From Rhodophyticola porphyridii (lineage in GTDB: Bacteria > Pseudomonadota > Alphaproteobacteria > Rhodobacterales > Rhodobacteraceae): a stretch of 64,000 nt of DNA. The stretch lies in NCBI RefSeq assembly GCF_003688285.1, contig NZ_RCNT01000003.1:193501-257500 (forward strand), read 5' to 3'. Under the pieces are notes generated by a model. The model was not told the DNA's origin. It saw nothing but the letters and a program-made list of their open reading frames with translations, and did not search any database. Shown here one piece after another: positions 1 to 8,051 of the stretch (the first letter of the stretch is position 1; every line of letters begins with the position of its first letter). Both the position numbers and the translations under genes were made by a program.

Positions 1-93
1 CTGGTTCTGGATCGGGGTGGGTTCCTTGAAACCGCTCTTCTTCAGCGCGGTCATCAGGGTCGGCGAGAGGCCGAGCATATCGAAATCGAACAA
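1..93 (-). CDS. DEAD-box ATP-dependent RNA helicase, N-terminal fragment
   Basis: Only the first 31 codons are inside the window; the gene runs off the left edge. The reading ends in KSGFKEPTPIQNQ, the Q motif (aromatic residue followed by PTPIQ) that starts DEAD-box RNA helicases of the RhlE type. These are cytoplasmic enzymes that remodel RNA during ribosome assembly and decay. The proposed start is a TTG codon at 91-93 with an AGGAAAGG Shine-Dalgarno about 7 nt upstream. An internal ATG at 76-78 lacks such a site. The Q motif is seen directly; the family call is inferred from this short piece, and the helicase core cannot be checked. Confidence 0.72.
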   Translation of the reverse strand, partial: MFDFDMLGLSPTLMTALKKSGFKEPTPIQNQ

Positions 94-418
94 ATAGTAC
101 CTTTCCTGCGCGGAACAGACTGGCCCGCGCGATAACATGGGTCGGAACCGCGGCAATGCGCGGCGTCGAAGGGTGCGATCCGGCGCTAGGGCGACACGGG
201 CGTTTCCCGTGCAGACCGGCCAAATCGTCAGACCCTGCGTGATGGGGGCTGTGGAGATATCATCATTCTGTCGCGCGGATGCGCGGCTGCTCACGCGGCA
301 GCGCAGAATGCTTGCAAGGCACATGCGGCCTTGCCGTGTATAAGTCAAGGCTCATGGGGCTTTTCCTTTGCGATAGCATCCTTTATGTGCCGCGCATCCA
401 GACCTGAAGGATATGACA
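94..418. other. Intergenic region between divergent helicase and asd
   Basis: About 325 bases without a convincing gene. It must hold the promoters of the leftward helicase and the rightward asd gene. A TATAAG hexamer lies at 339-344 and a TTGCAA at 312-317, but the 21-base gap is too long for a standard sigma-70 pair, so I do not call a promoter. Short ORFs here have arginine-rich, non-protein-like composition. I see no tRNA, riboswitch or clear hairpin terminator. Confidence 0.5.
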
Positions 419-1441
419 ATGGGCTATCGAGTCGTCGTCGCCGGCGCCACGGGCAATGTGGGCCGCGAAATGCTGAACATACTGGCCGAGCGCCAGTTTC
501 CCATCGATGAAATCGTGGCGCTGGCGTCGCGCAAGTCGCTTGGAACCCAGTGCAGCTTTGGCGATAAAACCCTGACCACAAAGGATCTGGACACGTTCGA
601 CTTCAGCGGCTGGGACATCGCCTTCTTTGCCATCGGATCGGAGGCGACGGAGAAATACGCGCCCAAGGCCGCGAAGGCTGGCTGCGTCGTGATCGACAAC
701 TCCTCGCTCTACCGCTACGACCCGGACGTTCCTTTGGTCGTGCCGGAAGTGAACCCCGAGGCCGTGGACGGCTATGCCAGAAAAAACATCATCGCCAATC
801 CGAATTGTTCGACCGCGCAAATGGTCGTGACGCTGAAGCCGCTCCACGATCGGGCGCGGATCAAGCGCGTCGTCGTCAGCACCTATCAATCCGTCTCGGG
901 CACCGGGAAGGCCGCGATGGACGAGCTGTGGGACCAGACCAAGGGCATGTATGTTCCGGGTCAGGAAAGGGAGCCGTCGATCTACCCCAAGCAGATTGCC
1001 TTCAACGTCATCCCCCAATGCGACAAGTTCATGGAGGATGGCAGCACGCGCGAGGAATGGAAGATGGTGGCCGAGACCAAGAAGATCGTCGACCCCGCGA
1101 TCAAGGTCACCGCCACCTGCGTGCGCGTGCCGGTCTTCGTGGGCCATTCCGAGGCGATCAACATCGAGTTCGAGGAGTTCCTCGACGAGGATGAAGCGCG
1201 CGATATCCTGCGGGAAAGCCCCGGCATCATGGTCATCGACAAGCGCGAGGACGGGGGGTACGTCACGCCCGTGGAATGCGTGGGGGATTACGCGACCTTT
1301 ATCAGCCGCATCCGGCAGGACAGTACCATAGATAACGGGCTGAACCTGTGGTGCGTGTCGGACAATCTGCGCAAGGGCGCGGCGCTGAACGCGGTTCAGA
1401 TAGCCGAAACCCTCGGCAACCGGATCCTGAAGAAGGGTTGA
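419..1441 (+). CDS. asd: Aspartate-semialdehyde dehydrogenase
   Basis: Converts L-aspartyl-4-phosphate to L-aspartate semialdehyde with NADPH, the branch-point step for lysine/diaminopimelate, threonine and methionine. The N-terminus carries the nucleotide-binding motif GATGNVG, and the active-site cysteine lies in NPNCSTAQ at about residue 130. The STYQSVSGTGKAA stretch is typical of the family. Length, about 340 residues, is normal. Two in-frame ATGs (413 and 419) exist; the AAGG at 407-410 is only 2 nt from the first and 8 nt from the second, so 419 is preferred. It appears to be transcribed alone; a short hairpin follows the stop. Confidence 0.95.
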   Translation: MGYRVVVAGATGNVGREMLNILAERQFPIDEIVALASRKSLGTQCSFGDKTLTTKDLDTFDFSGWDIAFFAIGSEATEKYAPKAAKAGCVVIDNSSLYRYDPDVPLVVPEVNPEAVDGYARKNIIANPNCSTAQMVVTLKPLHDRARIKRVVVSTYQSVSGTGKAAMDELWDQTKGMYVPGQEREPSIYPKQIAFNVIPQCDKFMEDGSTREEWKMVAETKKIVDPAIKVTATCVRVPVFVGHSEAINIEFEEFLDEDEARDILRESPGIMVIDKREDGGYVTPVECVGDYATFISRIRQDSTIDNGLNLWCVSDNLRKGAALNAVQIAETLGNRILKKG

Positions 1442-1451
1442 GCTTGCCGGG

Positions 1452-1472
1452 GCTGGTTATTGTATAACCGGC
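1452..1472 (+). terminator. Short hairpin downstream of asd
   Basis: GCTGGTTAT and ATAACCGGC form a 9-bp stem (one G-T pair) around a TGT loop between asd and the next gene. There is no T-run after it, so it is a weak terminator candidate or a processing/protein site. Confidence 0.3.
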
Positions 1473-1520
1473 ACAGTCAGGGGAAGCTTTGCGGGATGTT
1501 CTTTCCCGGAGGTTTCCCCG

Positions 1521-3161
1521 ATGCGTTTTCCCGTTTCCGCTCTCGCCCTGATAGCGGCCACTGCGGCCCATGCGGACGATATTGTGACCCGCGCGGATAT
1601 TGCGCGGGCGACCGTCTACATCGGTGCGGCCGAGATCAGCCGCACCACAACCATTACCGTACCGGCAGGAACCCATCGGGTGATCGTCGCCTTGCCTGGC
1701 GGTTCCGCCGAAGCGCCGCAGGTTTCGACCGGGGCGGATGTGGTCCTAGGTGTGCCGAATGAGGTGTTCGGCGTTCCCGTGGCCGAGGGCGCGCTGGACA
1801 CCGCCGCGCAGGCCCGGGCCCGCGACGCGGTCGATGCCGCGCGAGAGGCGGTGCAGACGGCGGAAGACAGAATTGCCCGTGCCGATGCAAGGATACGCGG
1901 TGCAACTCTGCAGATCGCTTATCTGGAAGCTTTGGCGCGGGGTGGAGAAAACGGGGCGGAGATGCCCGATGACCCGAATGATCTTGCCATCTATCTTGGC
2001 GCGATCGGCACAGAAAGCGCACGGGTCGGCGAAGATCTGCAGGAGGCACTGGTCGCCCGGCGTGACCTGACCGATGATCTTGACGCCCGCCAGACCGATT
2101 TGCGCAGTGCCGAGCAGAGGCTGGCCGCGCTGCGGCCTTTCGGAACAACGGTCAACGGTCTGGCCATCGAGGTCACAGCAGCCGCCGAAACGACACTTGA
2201 CCTGACACTGGAACATTTCGCTCAAGACGTTGCCTGGTCCCCCAGCTACGAATGGCATCTCGACAGCGAAACAGGCGAGCTGTCGCTTGATCGGTTCATC
2301 TCTCTATCCGTCGGCGGCGGGGAGTTTTGGCAGAACGTCGCGGTTACCTTTTCCACCTCCGACCCGTTCCGACAACGAGAGCCCAGCGAGCTTCTTCCGC
2401 GGCCCGCACGCATTCATGAGCCCCGCCCCCAGCCGACCCTGCGGGGCGCAGCGGACATGTCATCGGCCGCCTTGAGTGCCGATGTCGTTGCCATGGAACC
2501 TGTCGGGATCGCCGAAGAGACATCCGAAGTTTCTTTCCTCGGGCTTGAGGTTAGCTACACCTACAACGCGCCGGTTGTCGTGGGAGCCACCGGGCAGACG
2601 ATCCTGCCCCTCGATAGCCTGGAATTTGAAACGGAACTGACCAATCGCGCCGTGCCGCGGGACGACTTGACCGCCTTTCTTGTCGCAGAGTTCGAAAATG
2701 ACAGCGGTGAGCCGATCCTTCCGGGCGAGGCCCTGTTCTTTCGTGATGGAGGGTTGATTGGAAACGAGTGGATCCGGATGATATCGGCCGGCGCCTCCGA
2801 GGAGCTTGCGTTCGGCCCTGTCGACCATCTGCGCCTGACCTGGCAGGATCTTTCGCTGGACGAAGGCGATCGGGGCATTTTCGTGCAAACGAACACGCAG
2901 GAGCGGCGGGTCGGGTTCACCGTCGAGAACACCTCCGACAACCCCGAAGATGTCAGCGTGCTATACGCCACACCCTTCGCGGAGCAGGAGGATCTGGATG
3001 TGGATGTCATGCTCACCCCGCAGCCCACCGCGCGCGATGTCGACGACCTGCGCGGAGTGGTGGCATGGGATATTACCCTCGCCCCCGGGGAGACGCGGGA
3101 TTTCCGGATGGATGTCAGCTTCGACTGGCCGGAGGGGCTGGTGTTGAACTGGCGGCCATGA
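1521..3161 (+). CDS. DUF4139/MuiA-family exported protein
   Basis: A 546-residue protein with an N-terminal signal peptide ending near AHA-DD, so it is predicted to be exported to the periplasm or envelope. The N-terminal part resembles the DUF4140 domain, followed by an Ala/Arg/Glu-rich coiled-coil stretch at about residues 105-215, then a beta-rich DUF4139 domain to the C-terminus. This is the layout of 'mucoidy inhibitor MuiA family' proteins, whose biochemical role is unknown. GGAGG lies 8 nt before the ATG. It converges on the SRPBCC gene, and its stop codon sits in the loop of a GC-rich hairpin. Family call is fairly sure; no function is claimed. Confidence 0.82.
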   Translation: MRFPVSALALIAATAAHADDIVTRADIARATVYIGAAEISRTTTITVPAGTHRVIVALPGGSAEAPQVSTGADVVLGVPNEVFGVPVAEGALDTAAQARARDAVDAAREAVQTAEDRIARADARIRGATLQIAYLEALARGGENGAEMPDDPNDLAIYLGAIGTESARVGEDLQEALVARRDLTDDLDARQTDLRSAEQRLAALRPFGTTVNGLAIEVTAAAETTLDLTLEHFAQDVAWSPSYEWHLDSETGELSLDRFISLSVGGGEFWQNVAVTFSTSDPFRQREPSELLPRPARIHEPRPQPTLRGAADMSSAALSADVVAMEPVGIAEETSEVSFLGLEVSYTYNAPVVVGATGQTILPLDSLEFETELTNRAVPRDDLTAFLVAEFENDSGEPILPGEALFFRDGGLIGNEWIRMISAGASEELAFGPVDHLRLTWQDLSLDEGDRGIFVQTNTQERRVGFTVENTSDNPEDVSVLYATPFAEQEDLDVDVMLTPQPTARDVDDLRGVVAWDITLAPGETRDFRMDVSFDWPEGLVLNWRP

Positions 3162-3171
3162 GGGCCGCCAG
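3149..3171. terminator. Hairpin between two convergent genes, overlapping a stop codon
   Basis: CTGGCGGCC (3149-3157) and GGCCGCCAG (3163-3171) form a perfect 9-bp stem with loop ATGAG that contains the TGA stop of the preceding gene. It lies between convergent genes and could act for both strands, but it has no U-tract, so intrinsic termination is uncertain. Confidence 0.4.
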
Positions 3172-3175
3172 CAGG

Positions 3176-3709
3176 TTATCCGGCCTCGGCCAGCGCCTTG
3201 AGATTGGCCAGTCCCGTCTCGTAATCGCCTCCCACGAGGCCATCCATCGTCAACCCCATCCAGCGACCGATGGGATTGTTGCCCATATCCATATCGAGGC
3301 CCCAGGTGACAGTCGTATTGCCCCCATTTTCTGCCAGATCGAACCAGGCCTCGGCGGTGCCCATATCGCCGAAGTCCAGCGCCGTTACGACACGTTCATT
3401 CTCGACGCTTTCGACGATTTCCTGACGGCCATCGCCAACACTCGGCTCATCGGACCTCCACTCCATGGTGGCGCCAACTCCGGCCTCGGGCCCGCTATGG
3501 GTGACCTGAACATTTGGATCAAGCGCCATCCAGGGCGACCATTCCTGCCCCCGTCGAAGGGAATTGACCAGCGGAAACACCTCCTCCGGCGGCGCGTCGA
3601 TCGTGATCTGGCGTTCGACGATGACGTTGCGGGGCAACAGATACGCCCCCGCCACAAGCAAAATGGCCAGCACGACCAGGCCAATGAACAGATTTCGAAC
3701 CAGGCGCAT
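3176..3709 (-). CDS. SRPBCC-family (START-like) membrane-anchored protein
   Basis: 177 residues: an N-terminal hydrophobic segment (about residues 4-24) acting as a membrane anchor or uncleaved signal, then a SRPBCC/polyketide-cyclase-like domain. The start of that domain, with VERQITIDAPPEEVFPLVNSL followed by W-SPW, is the usual first strand and helix of the fold, which makes a deep hydrophobic ligand pocket. The ligand cannot be told from sequence. GGGAGG is placed 7 nt before the ATG. It stands alone, convergent with the DUF4139 gene. Confidence 0.8.
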   Translation of the reverse strand: MRLVRNLFIGLVVLAILLVAGAYLLPRNVIVERQITIDAPPEEVFPLVNSLRRGQEWSPWMALDPNVQVTHSGPEAGVGATMEWRSDEPSVGDGRQEIVESVENERVVTALDFGDMGTAEAWFDLAENGGNTTVTWGLDMDMGNNPIGRWMGLTMDGLVGGDYETGLANLKALAEAG

Positions 3710-4071
3710 GACACAACCTCCCTGCCGTTTCGTGCCGCCAGACTATCATGAAGCCTCCGGAATTGCGCCGCTGGTCATATCACGACTGGCTAATGCCATC
3801 AGACAGGCACGCGATGCGAACACGGCATATGTGAGATGGACGAGCGGACCGGGGTCACCGCCCGGGTCCGAAATGGCGAAACAGGGCGGGCTTGCGATCC
3901 ATGTCTTCGGCCCTCCTGCAGTGCGGTTGCAGTTCCAAAGCCTCATTCCGGGGTCATTGACCTGCAATGGGCCGCTTCGGCGAAAACATCTCGCGGGTTC
4001 AGAAAATGATACCGCTTTCCGTGCGTTTCCGCGCGCCCCTAGAGGTCATTCGGACATTGCGGGTACGCCGC
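3710..4071. other. Intergenic region, no confident gene
   Basis: About 360 bases between the SRPBCC gene and the SbtB-like gene, both on the minus strand. Small open frames exist on both strands (for example 3746-3967 minus, 73 codons), but none has a good ribosome-binding site, a recognisable domain or convincing composition. I see no tRNA, repeat or terminator. The promoter of the SRPBCC gene must lie at its left end. Confidence 0.5.
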
Positions 4072-4383
4072 CTAGAAGCGCTCGGCCCTCAGAACCTCGC
4101 AATCAAGTACGCTGACCACCCCGATATGGCGATCCACCACGCTGAAGGCGGCATCCAGAAGGTCATCCAGTTTCTCGGGCCGTATGATGCAGACAACGCT
4201 GACCATACCGCCCGCGCGGCTGACCTGCCCCTCGCGGCTCCACCGACCCGACCGGCCCGAGCCGCCAAGTACAGGCAGGATCGTGAAGCCTGTGACGCCC
4301 GCTTCGATCAGCGCGTCTGACAACCTGCTTTCCATCACCGATTCGATGGCGATTTCGACCCGTTTCGCTTTGTGGGTTTGCAT
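4072..4383 (-). CDS. PII-like regulator (SbtB-like)
   Basis: 103 residues with the PII-like ferredoxin fold pattern: strand KRVEIAIES, a helix, then GVTGFTILPVLGGSGRSG, where GII signalling proteins bind nucleotide, and a later MVSVVCIIRPEKLDDLLDAAF strand-helix. In cyanobacteria SbtB binds adenine nucleotides and gates the bicarbonate transporter SbtA. Here the gene starts 5 nt after the stop of an SbtA-like permease gene, with GGAGG upstream, so it is very likely the regulatory partner. The canonical PII T-loop tyrosine is not evident, which fits SbtB rather than GlnB. The ligand is inferred, not shown. Confidence 0.78.
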   Translation of the reverse strand: MQTHKAKRVEIAIESVMESRLSDALIEAGVTGFTILPVLGGSGRSGRWSREGQVSRAGGMVSVVCIIRPEKLDDLLDAAFSVVDRHIGVVSVLDCEVLRAERF

Positions 4384-4388
4384 TGGTG

Positions 4389-5372
4389 TCAGCCTCCGGT
4401 GACAGTGCGGGCAATCGCCAGATATATCGGAATGCCAAGCGTCAGGTTAAACGGGAACGTGACCCCGAGCGAGAGTGTCAGATAGATCGACGGGTTTGCC
4501 TCGGGCAGGGCCACACGCATGGCAGCGGGGACCGCGATATAGGACGCCGAGGCCGATAGCGTCATAAAGAGAAGCACGCCGCCGGTCGACAGGCCCAGAA
4601 GCAGCCCGGCCGCGAGGCCAAACATGCTTCCGATCAAGGGCATCATCACCCCGAAAAGAAACAGCGGCGGACGCAGCACGCCACGGGCTTCGCGCAGGCC
4701 CCGCCCCGCGACCAGCCCCATATCCAGCAGGAACAGGCACAGCACACCCTGAAACGGCGCGACGATGAAGCTTGCGATCAGGTCGAGCCCTTCCTGCCCT
4801 GTGATCCAGCCGATCAGGAATGAACCGACCAGCAGAACGATGGAGCCGTTCAGCAGGATCTCCCGGATCAGCCCCGGTTCCATGCCACCCTGTCCAGCGC
4901 CGCCAAACCGCGCGATCAGCCAGAGCGCCGACAGGATCGCGGGGGCCTCCATCATGGCTGCGACGGCTACCATGTAGCCTTCGCTGTCGAGACCGGCGCT
5001 GGCGATGACGGAGCTTGCGGCGACGAAGGTCACGATCGAGATCGACCCGTAATGTCCGGCAACCGCCGCCGCATCGACAACGGACAGCCCGGTCATGACC
5101 CGCAGAAGCGCGAAGGCGACAAACGGGATCAGAAAGGACAGGATCGCGCCCGCGACCAGCGACATGATCAGGGTTGCATCCAGCCCATGCGCGGCAACGC
5201 TGGCCCCGCCCTTGAACCCGATGGCAAAGAGCAGATACAGTGACATGCCCTTGGCGACGGCCTCGGGGACGGACAGATCGGACCGCGCGAATGCCGCCGC
5301 AAGTCCCAATGCGAAGAACAGGATGATCGGCGAGATCAGGTTATCCGCCGCAAGTGCCAGAATGCCGTCCAT
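4389..5372 (-). CDS. SbtA-like sodium-dependent bicarbonate permease
   Basis: About 327 residues with roughly ten hydrophobic segments and a soluble central break, typical of the SbtA/DUF897 family of Na+-dependent bicarbonate transporters (known family function: HCO3- uptake across the inner membrane). The N-terminus MDGILALAADNLISPIILFF and the GHYGSISIVTF stretch are characteristic. A GTG at 5396 gives an 8-residue longer form, but it has no ribosome-binding site; ATG 5372 follows AAAGGCGG and matches family length. It lies between a carbonic anhydrase gene (61 nt upstream) and the PII-like gene (5 nt downstream), forming a likely operon for inorganic carbon supply. Confidence 0.85.
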   Translation of the reverse strand: MDGILALAADNLISPIILFFALGLAAAFARSDLSVPEAVAKGMSLYLLFAIGFKGGASVAAHGLDATLIMSLVAGAILSFLIPFVAFALLRVMTGLSVVDAAAVAGHYGSISIVTFVAASSVIASAGLDSEGYMVAVAAMMEAPAILSALWLIARFGGAGQGGMEPGLIREILLNGSIVLLVGSFLIGWITGQEGLDLIASFIVAPFQGVLCLFLLDMGLVAGRGLREARGVLRPPLFLFGVMMPLIGSMFGLAAGLLLGLSTGGVLLFMTLSASASYIAVPAAMRVALPEANPSIYLTLSLGVTFPFNLTLGIPIYLAIARTVTGG

Positions 5373-5433
5373 GGGGCCGCCTTTGCCAAGCTTCACGCGG
5401 GGATAGTCGCTGACTCACGTCAGGTAAAGGGGC

Positions 5434-6084
5434 CTAGCTCTTGACGAAACGCCTGACGGTGCCGTCGAACACCTCAAGGTCACCATCGGCCAGTTCCGCC
5501 CACAGCCCGTGCAGGCTCAACTCGTCCCGATCCACCGCCTCGGCCACGAAGGGGTAGCTCAGAAGGTTTTCCAGAGAGACCTGAATACCCTCCTTCTCCA
5601 GCGCGGTCTGGCGCAAAGCCGGGTCTTCGATGTCGCCGATCCGCTCATAGCCCACACGCAGAACATCGAGCCAGCGGCCGATGAAGCTTTCCTTCTGCTC
5701 CAGCTCGGGCGCGGTGCCGGAACACATCTCGATGCAGCCCCTGACGCCGCCGCAATTGGAGTGCCCCAGAACCAGAATATGCTCCACCTTGAGCACCTTG
5801 ACCGCGAACTCCACCGCCGCCGCCGTACCGTGATGCTCGCCATCGGGCGTGTAGGGCGGCACAAGATTGGCGATGTTGCGATGCACGAAGATTTCGCCGA
5901 TCTGCTGGCCGAAGACCGACGTGACCGCGACGCGGCTGTCGCAACAGGCGATGGCCATGGCGCGCGGATGCTGACCCTCCTGCGCCAACCGCTGAAACCA
6001 GTCGCGATTTTCGACAAATGTGGTTTCTTTCCAGCCCTTGTAACGGCTCATCAGGTAGGATGGCAGGGTTTTGACGCGGTGCAT
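5434..6084 (-). CDS. Beta-class carbonic anhydrase
   Basis: 216 residues, normal for a bacterial beta-carbonic anhydrase, which interconverts CO2 and bicarbonate. The zinc ligands are visible: C47 and D49 in CCDSR, and H108 and C111 in LGHSNCGG. D49/R51 form the usual catalytic dyad. No signal peptide, so cytoplasmic. AAGGAAA lies about 8 nt before the ATG. It is the first gene of a minus-strand set with the SbtA-like permease and PII-like protein. This context suggests coupling of bicarbonate uptake to interconversion with CO2, for anaplerotic carboxylation or pH control, as no Rubisco gene is present in this window. Confidence 0.95.
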   Translation of the reverse strand: MHRVKTLPSYLMSRYKGWKETTFVENRDWFQRLAQEGQHPRAMAIACCDSRVAVTSVFGQQIGEIFVHRNIANLVPPYTPDGEHHGTAAAVEFAVKVLKVEHILVLGHSNCGGVRGCIEMCSGTAPELEQKESFIGRWLDVLRVGYERIGDIEDPALRQTALEKEGIQVSLENLLSYPFVAEAVDRDELSLHGLWAELADGDLEVFDGTVRRFVKS

Positions 6085-6223
6085 GTCTCGACTTTCCTTG
6101 GGGCGCTACGCAACTAATGCGCATTCAGTGCAATTTCGAGATGTTTTTCCGCCGCGCCTCAATCGTTTCTTCAGAAGCTCGGCCCAGTTTGCCCGGGCCG
6201 TGGGGGCAGAAGTGGAGTGAGCA

Positions 6224-6607
6224 ATGGAGCGATCCGTAACGATTTTGCGGGTGGAGGAGCCTGCCCGGTTCAATCCGGATCGGCTGGAAAAGCTGTGCGC
6301 CGAACTGGGTGAGGTGCAGGCGGAATCCGAGGTGGCAAATGCCCTTGGTGAGATCGGGGTTCTGCTGGAAAGAATCGCAGCGATCGGGGACCGGAATGGC
6401 ATAGCGCAACTGGCGGGCTTTCTGGGCAAGCTGATATCGGCCTCCGACAAGATCGGCATGGCGACACTGGCGCGCGTGGCCCGCGATGTCGAGGCAAGCT
6501 ACGCCCGTGGAGACGCGGTCGCACTTGCCGCTACCCTGGCGCGGCTGCAAAGGGTTGGTGAACGGTCGATCCTCGCGGTCTGGGATCTGGAGGATCTGTC
6601 GGGCTGA
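6224..6607 (+). CDS. Conserved small helical protein of unknown function
   Basis: 127 residues, soluble, almost entirely helical by composition (Leu, Ala, Glu, Arg rich), with no signal peptide or membrane segment. GGAG lies about 7 nt before the ATG, and codon use resembles the neighbours, so it is probably real. The pattern of amphipathic helices recalls a four-helix Hpt-like bundle, but I cannot find the conserved histidine-x-x-K/R-G-S motif, so a phosphotransfer role is not supported. It is divergent from the carbonic anhydrase gene and precedes an aminopeptidase gene by 58 nt. Function unknown. Confidence 0.65.
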   Translation: MERSVTILRVEEPARFNPDRLEKLCAELGEVQAESEVANALGEIGVLLERIAAIGDRNGIAQLAGFLGKLISASDKIGMATLARVARDVEASYARGDAVALAATLARLQRVGERSILAVWDLEDLSG

Positions 6608-6665
6608 TGGGGCTTGCAGCGCAAATCGGGCGCGCTAGGGTGGCGCAACACAAGGAAACTGCCCG

Positions 6666-8051
6666 ATGTCCGCCCGATTTGCCGAAGAGAGCGCCGAAGC
6701 GATCCCGCTTCATCTGCTTGCACCCGATGATATTCCCGATGAGCTCCCGTCCCTGACCGCCGCTCAGCGCGCATGGGTCACGCATCTGGGCTTTTCGGGA
6801 AAAGCCGGCGAGGCTGTTAGTCTCGCCGATACGGAGGGCGCGCCGGCAATGGTCCTTGTCGGGCTTGGCACAGCGCGGGACCGGGCCCGCGAACGGTTCG
6901 CGGCAGGGGCTGCTATCGCGGGCCTTCCGAAAGGCACCTACCGTATCGCCGCCACGCCCGGCGGCGCCGCCGGTCACGAAATCGCGCTTGGGTATCTGCT
7001 GGCCTGCTACCGGTTTGACAGATACCGGACGCAGCCGGGGCCGGAGGCGGCGCTGGTGGCCCCGGACGGCTGTGATGCCAACCGGCTGGAACAGATCGCC
7101 GCGGCCGAGTTTCTGACCCGCGACCTGATCAACACCCCCGCCGAGGACATGGGCCCCGATGCATTGGAGGCCGCACTGCGCGGACTTGCGGGGCGCTACG
7201 GGGGCGAGGTGAACTCCACCGAGGGCGCGGCGCTGATCGCGGCCAATCTGCCGCTGATCCATACGGTCGGCCGCGCCGCCGCGCGCGCCCCGAGACTGCT
7301 GGACATGACCTGGGGCGAGAACGGCCCGGCCCTCACGCTGGTGGGCAAGGGCGTGTGTTTCGACACCGGCGGGCTGAACCTGAAGCCAAGCGCCTCCATG
7401 GGCCTGATGAAGAAGGATATGGGCGGAGCCGCCACCGTGCTGGGCCTGGCGAGGATGATCATGGCCGCCAACATGCCTTTGCGCCTGCGGGTTCTGATCC
7501 CGGCGGTTGAAAATGCCATTTCTGGGAACGCGTTCCGGCCCGGCGACATCCTGACCGCGCGGAACGGGCTGACCGTCGAGATCAACAACACCGATGCCGA
7601 AGGTCGGCTCGTGCTGGCAGATGCTCTCGCACTGGCCAGCGAAACACCACCCGATCTGCTGGTTTCGATGGCGACGTTGACCGGGGCGGCCCGGGTTGCC
7701 GTGGGCCCGGACCTCGCGCCGTTCTACACCGATGACGAGGCCCTGGCCGCGGCGCTGGCGACAGCCGCGGGCGCAGTGGCGGATCCGGTCTGGCGCATGC
7801 CGTTCCACGAACCCTACGAAACCATGATCGAACCGGGCATCGCCGATCTGGACAATGCGCCGAAAGGTGGCTTTGCGGGTTCGATCACGGCCGCGTTGTT
7901 CCTGCGCCGCTTTGTGGCCGATACCCCGCGCTATGCTCATTTCGACATCTATGGCTGGCAGCCCAGCGCAGCCCCGGCGCGGCCAAAGGGCGGCGTCGGC
8001 CAGGGCGCGCGCTGTCTGTTCGAGGCCTTGCCGAAGGTGTTGGGCCTATGA
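6666..8051 (+). CDS. M17 leucyl aminopeptidase family protein
   Basis: 461 residues. The C-terminal catalytic domain has the M17 signature NTDAEGRLVLADAL and the GKGVCFDTGGLNLKP segment containing metal and catalytic lysine residues; KKDMGGAA follows. These enzymes use two metal ions to release N-terminal amino acids from peptides in the cytoplasm. The N-terminal macro-like domain is more divergent, as in the PepB-like branch found in alphaproteobacteria. AAGGAAA lies about 10 nt before the ATG. Its stop overlaps the ATG of the next gene (ATGA at 8048-8051), so the peptidase and the cell-wall-type hydrolase are co-translated. Confidence 0.92.
   Translation: MSARFAEESAEAIPLHLLAPDDIPDELPSLTAAQRAWVTHLGFSGKAGEAVSLADTEGAPAMVLVGLGTARDRARERFAAGAAIAGLPKGTYRIAATPGGAAGHEIALGYLLACYRFDRYRTQPGPEAALVAPDGCDANRLEQIAAAEFLTRDLINTPAEDMGPDALEAALRGLAGRYGGEVNSTEGAALIAANLPLIHTVGRAAARAPRLLDMTWGENGPALTLVGKGVCFDTGGLNLKPSASMGLMKKDMGGAATVLGLARMIMAANMPLRLRVLIPAVENAISGNAFRPGDILTARNGLTVEINNTDAEGRLVLADALALASETPPDLLVSMATLTGAARVAVGPDLAPFYTDDEALAAALATAAGAVADPVWRMPFHEPYETMIEPGIADLDNAPKGGFAGSITAALFLRRFVADTPRYAHFDIYGWQPSAAPARPKGGVGQGARCLFEALPKVLGL

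Noticed and set aside
312-344. TTGCAA and TATAAG as a promoter for asd
   Set aside because: The 21-base spacer is outside the normal sigma-70 range.
2768-3751. A 327-codon plus-strand frame crossing the convergent gene boundary
   Set aside because: It overlaps two well-supported genes in other frames and its translation is Arg/Gly/His-rich without domains.
3746-3967. A 73-codon minus-strand frame in the 3710-4071 gap
   Set aside because: No ribosome-binding site, no domain, composition unlike neighbouring genes.
6531-7940. A 469-codon minus-strand frame opposite the M17 peptidase gene
   Set aside because: Antisense shadow of a conserved gene, rich in Arg/Gly/His with no recognised motif.
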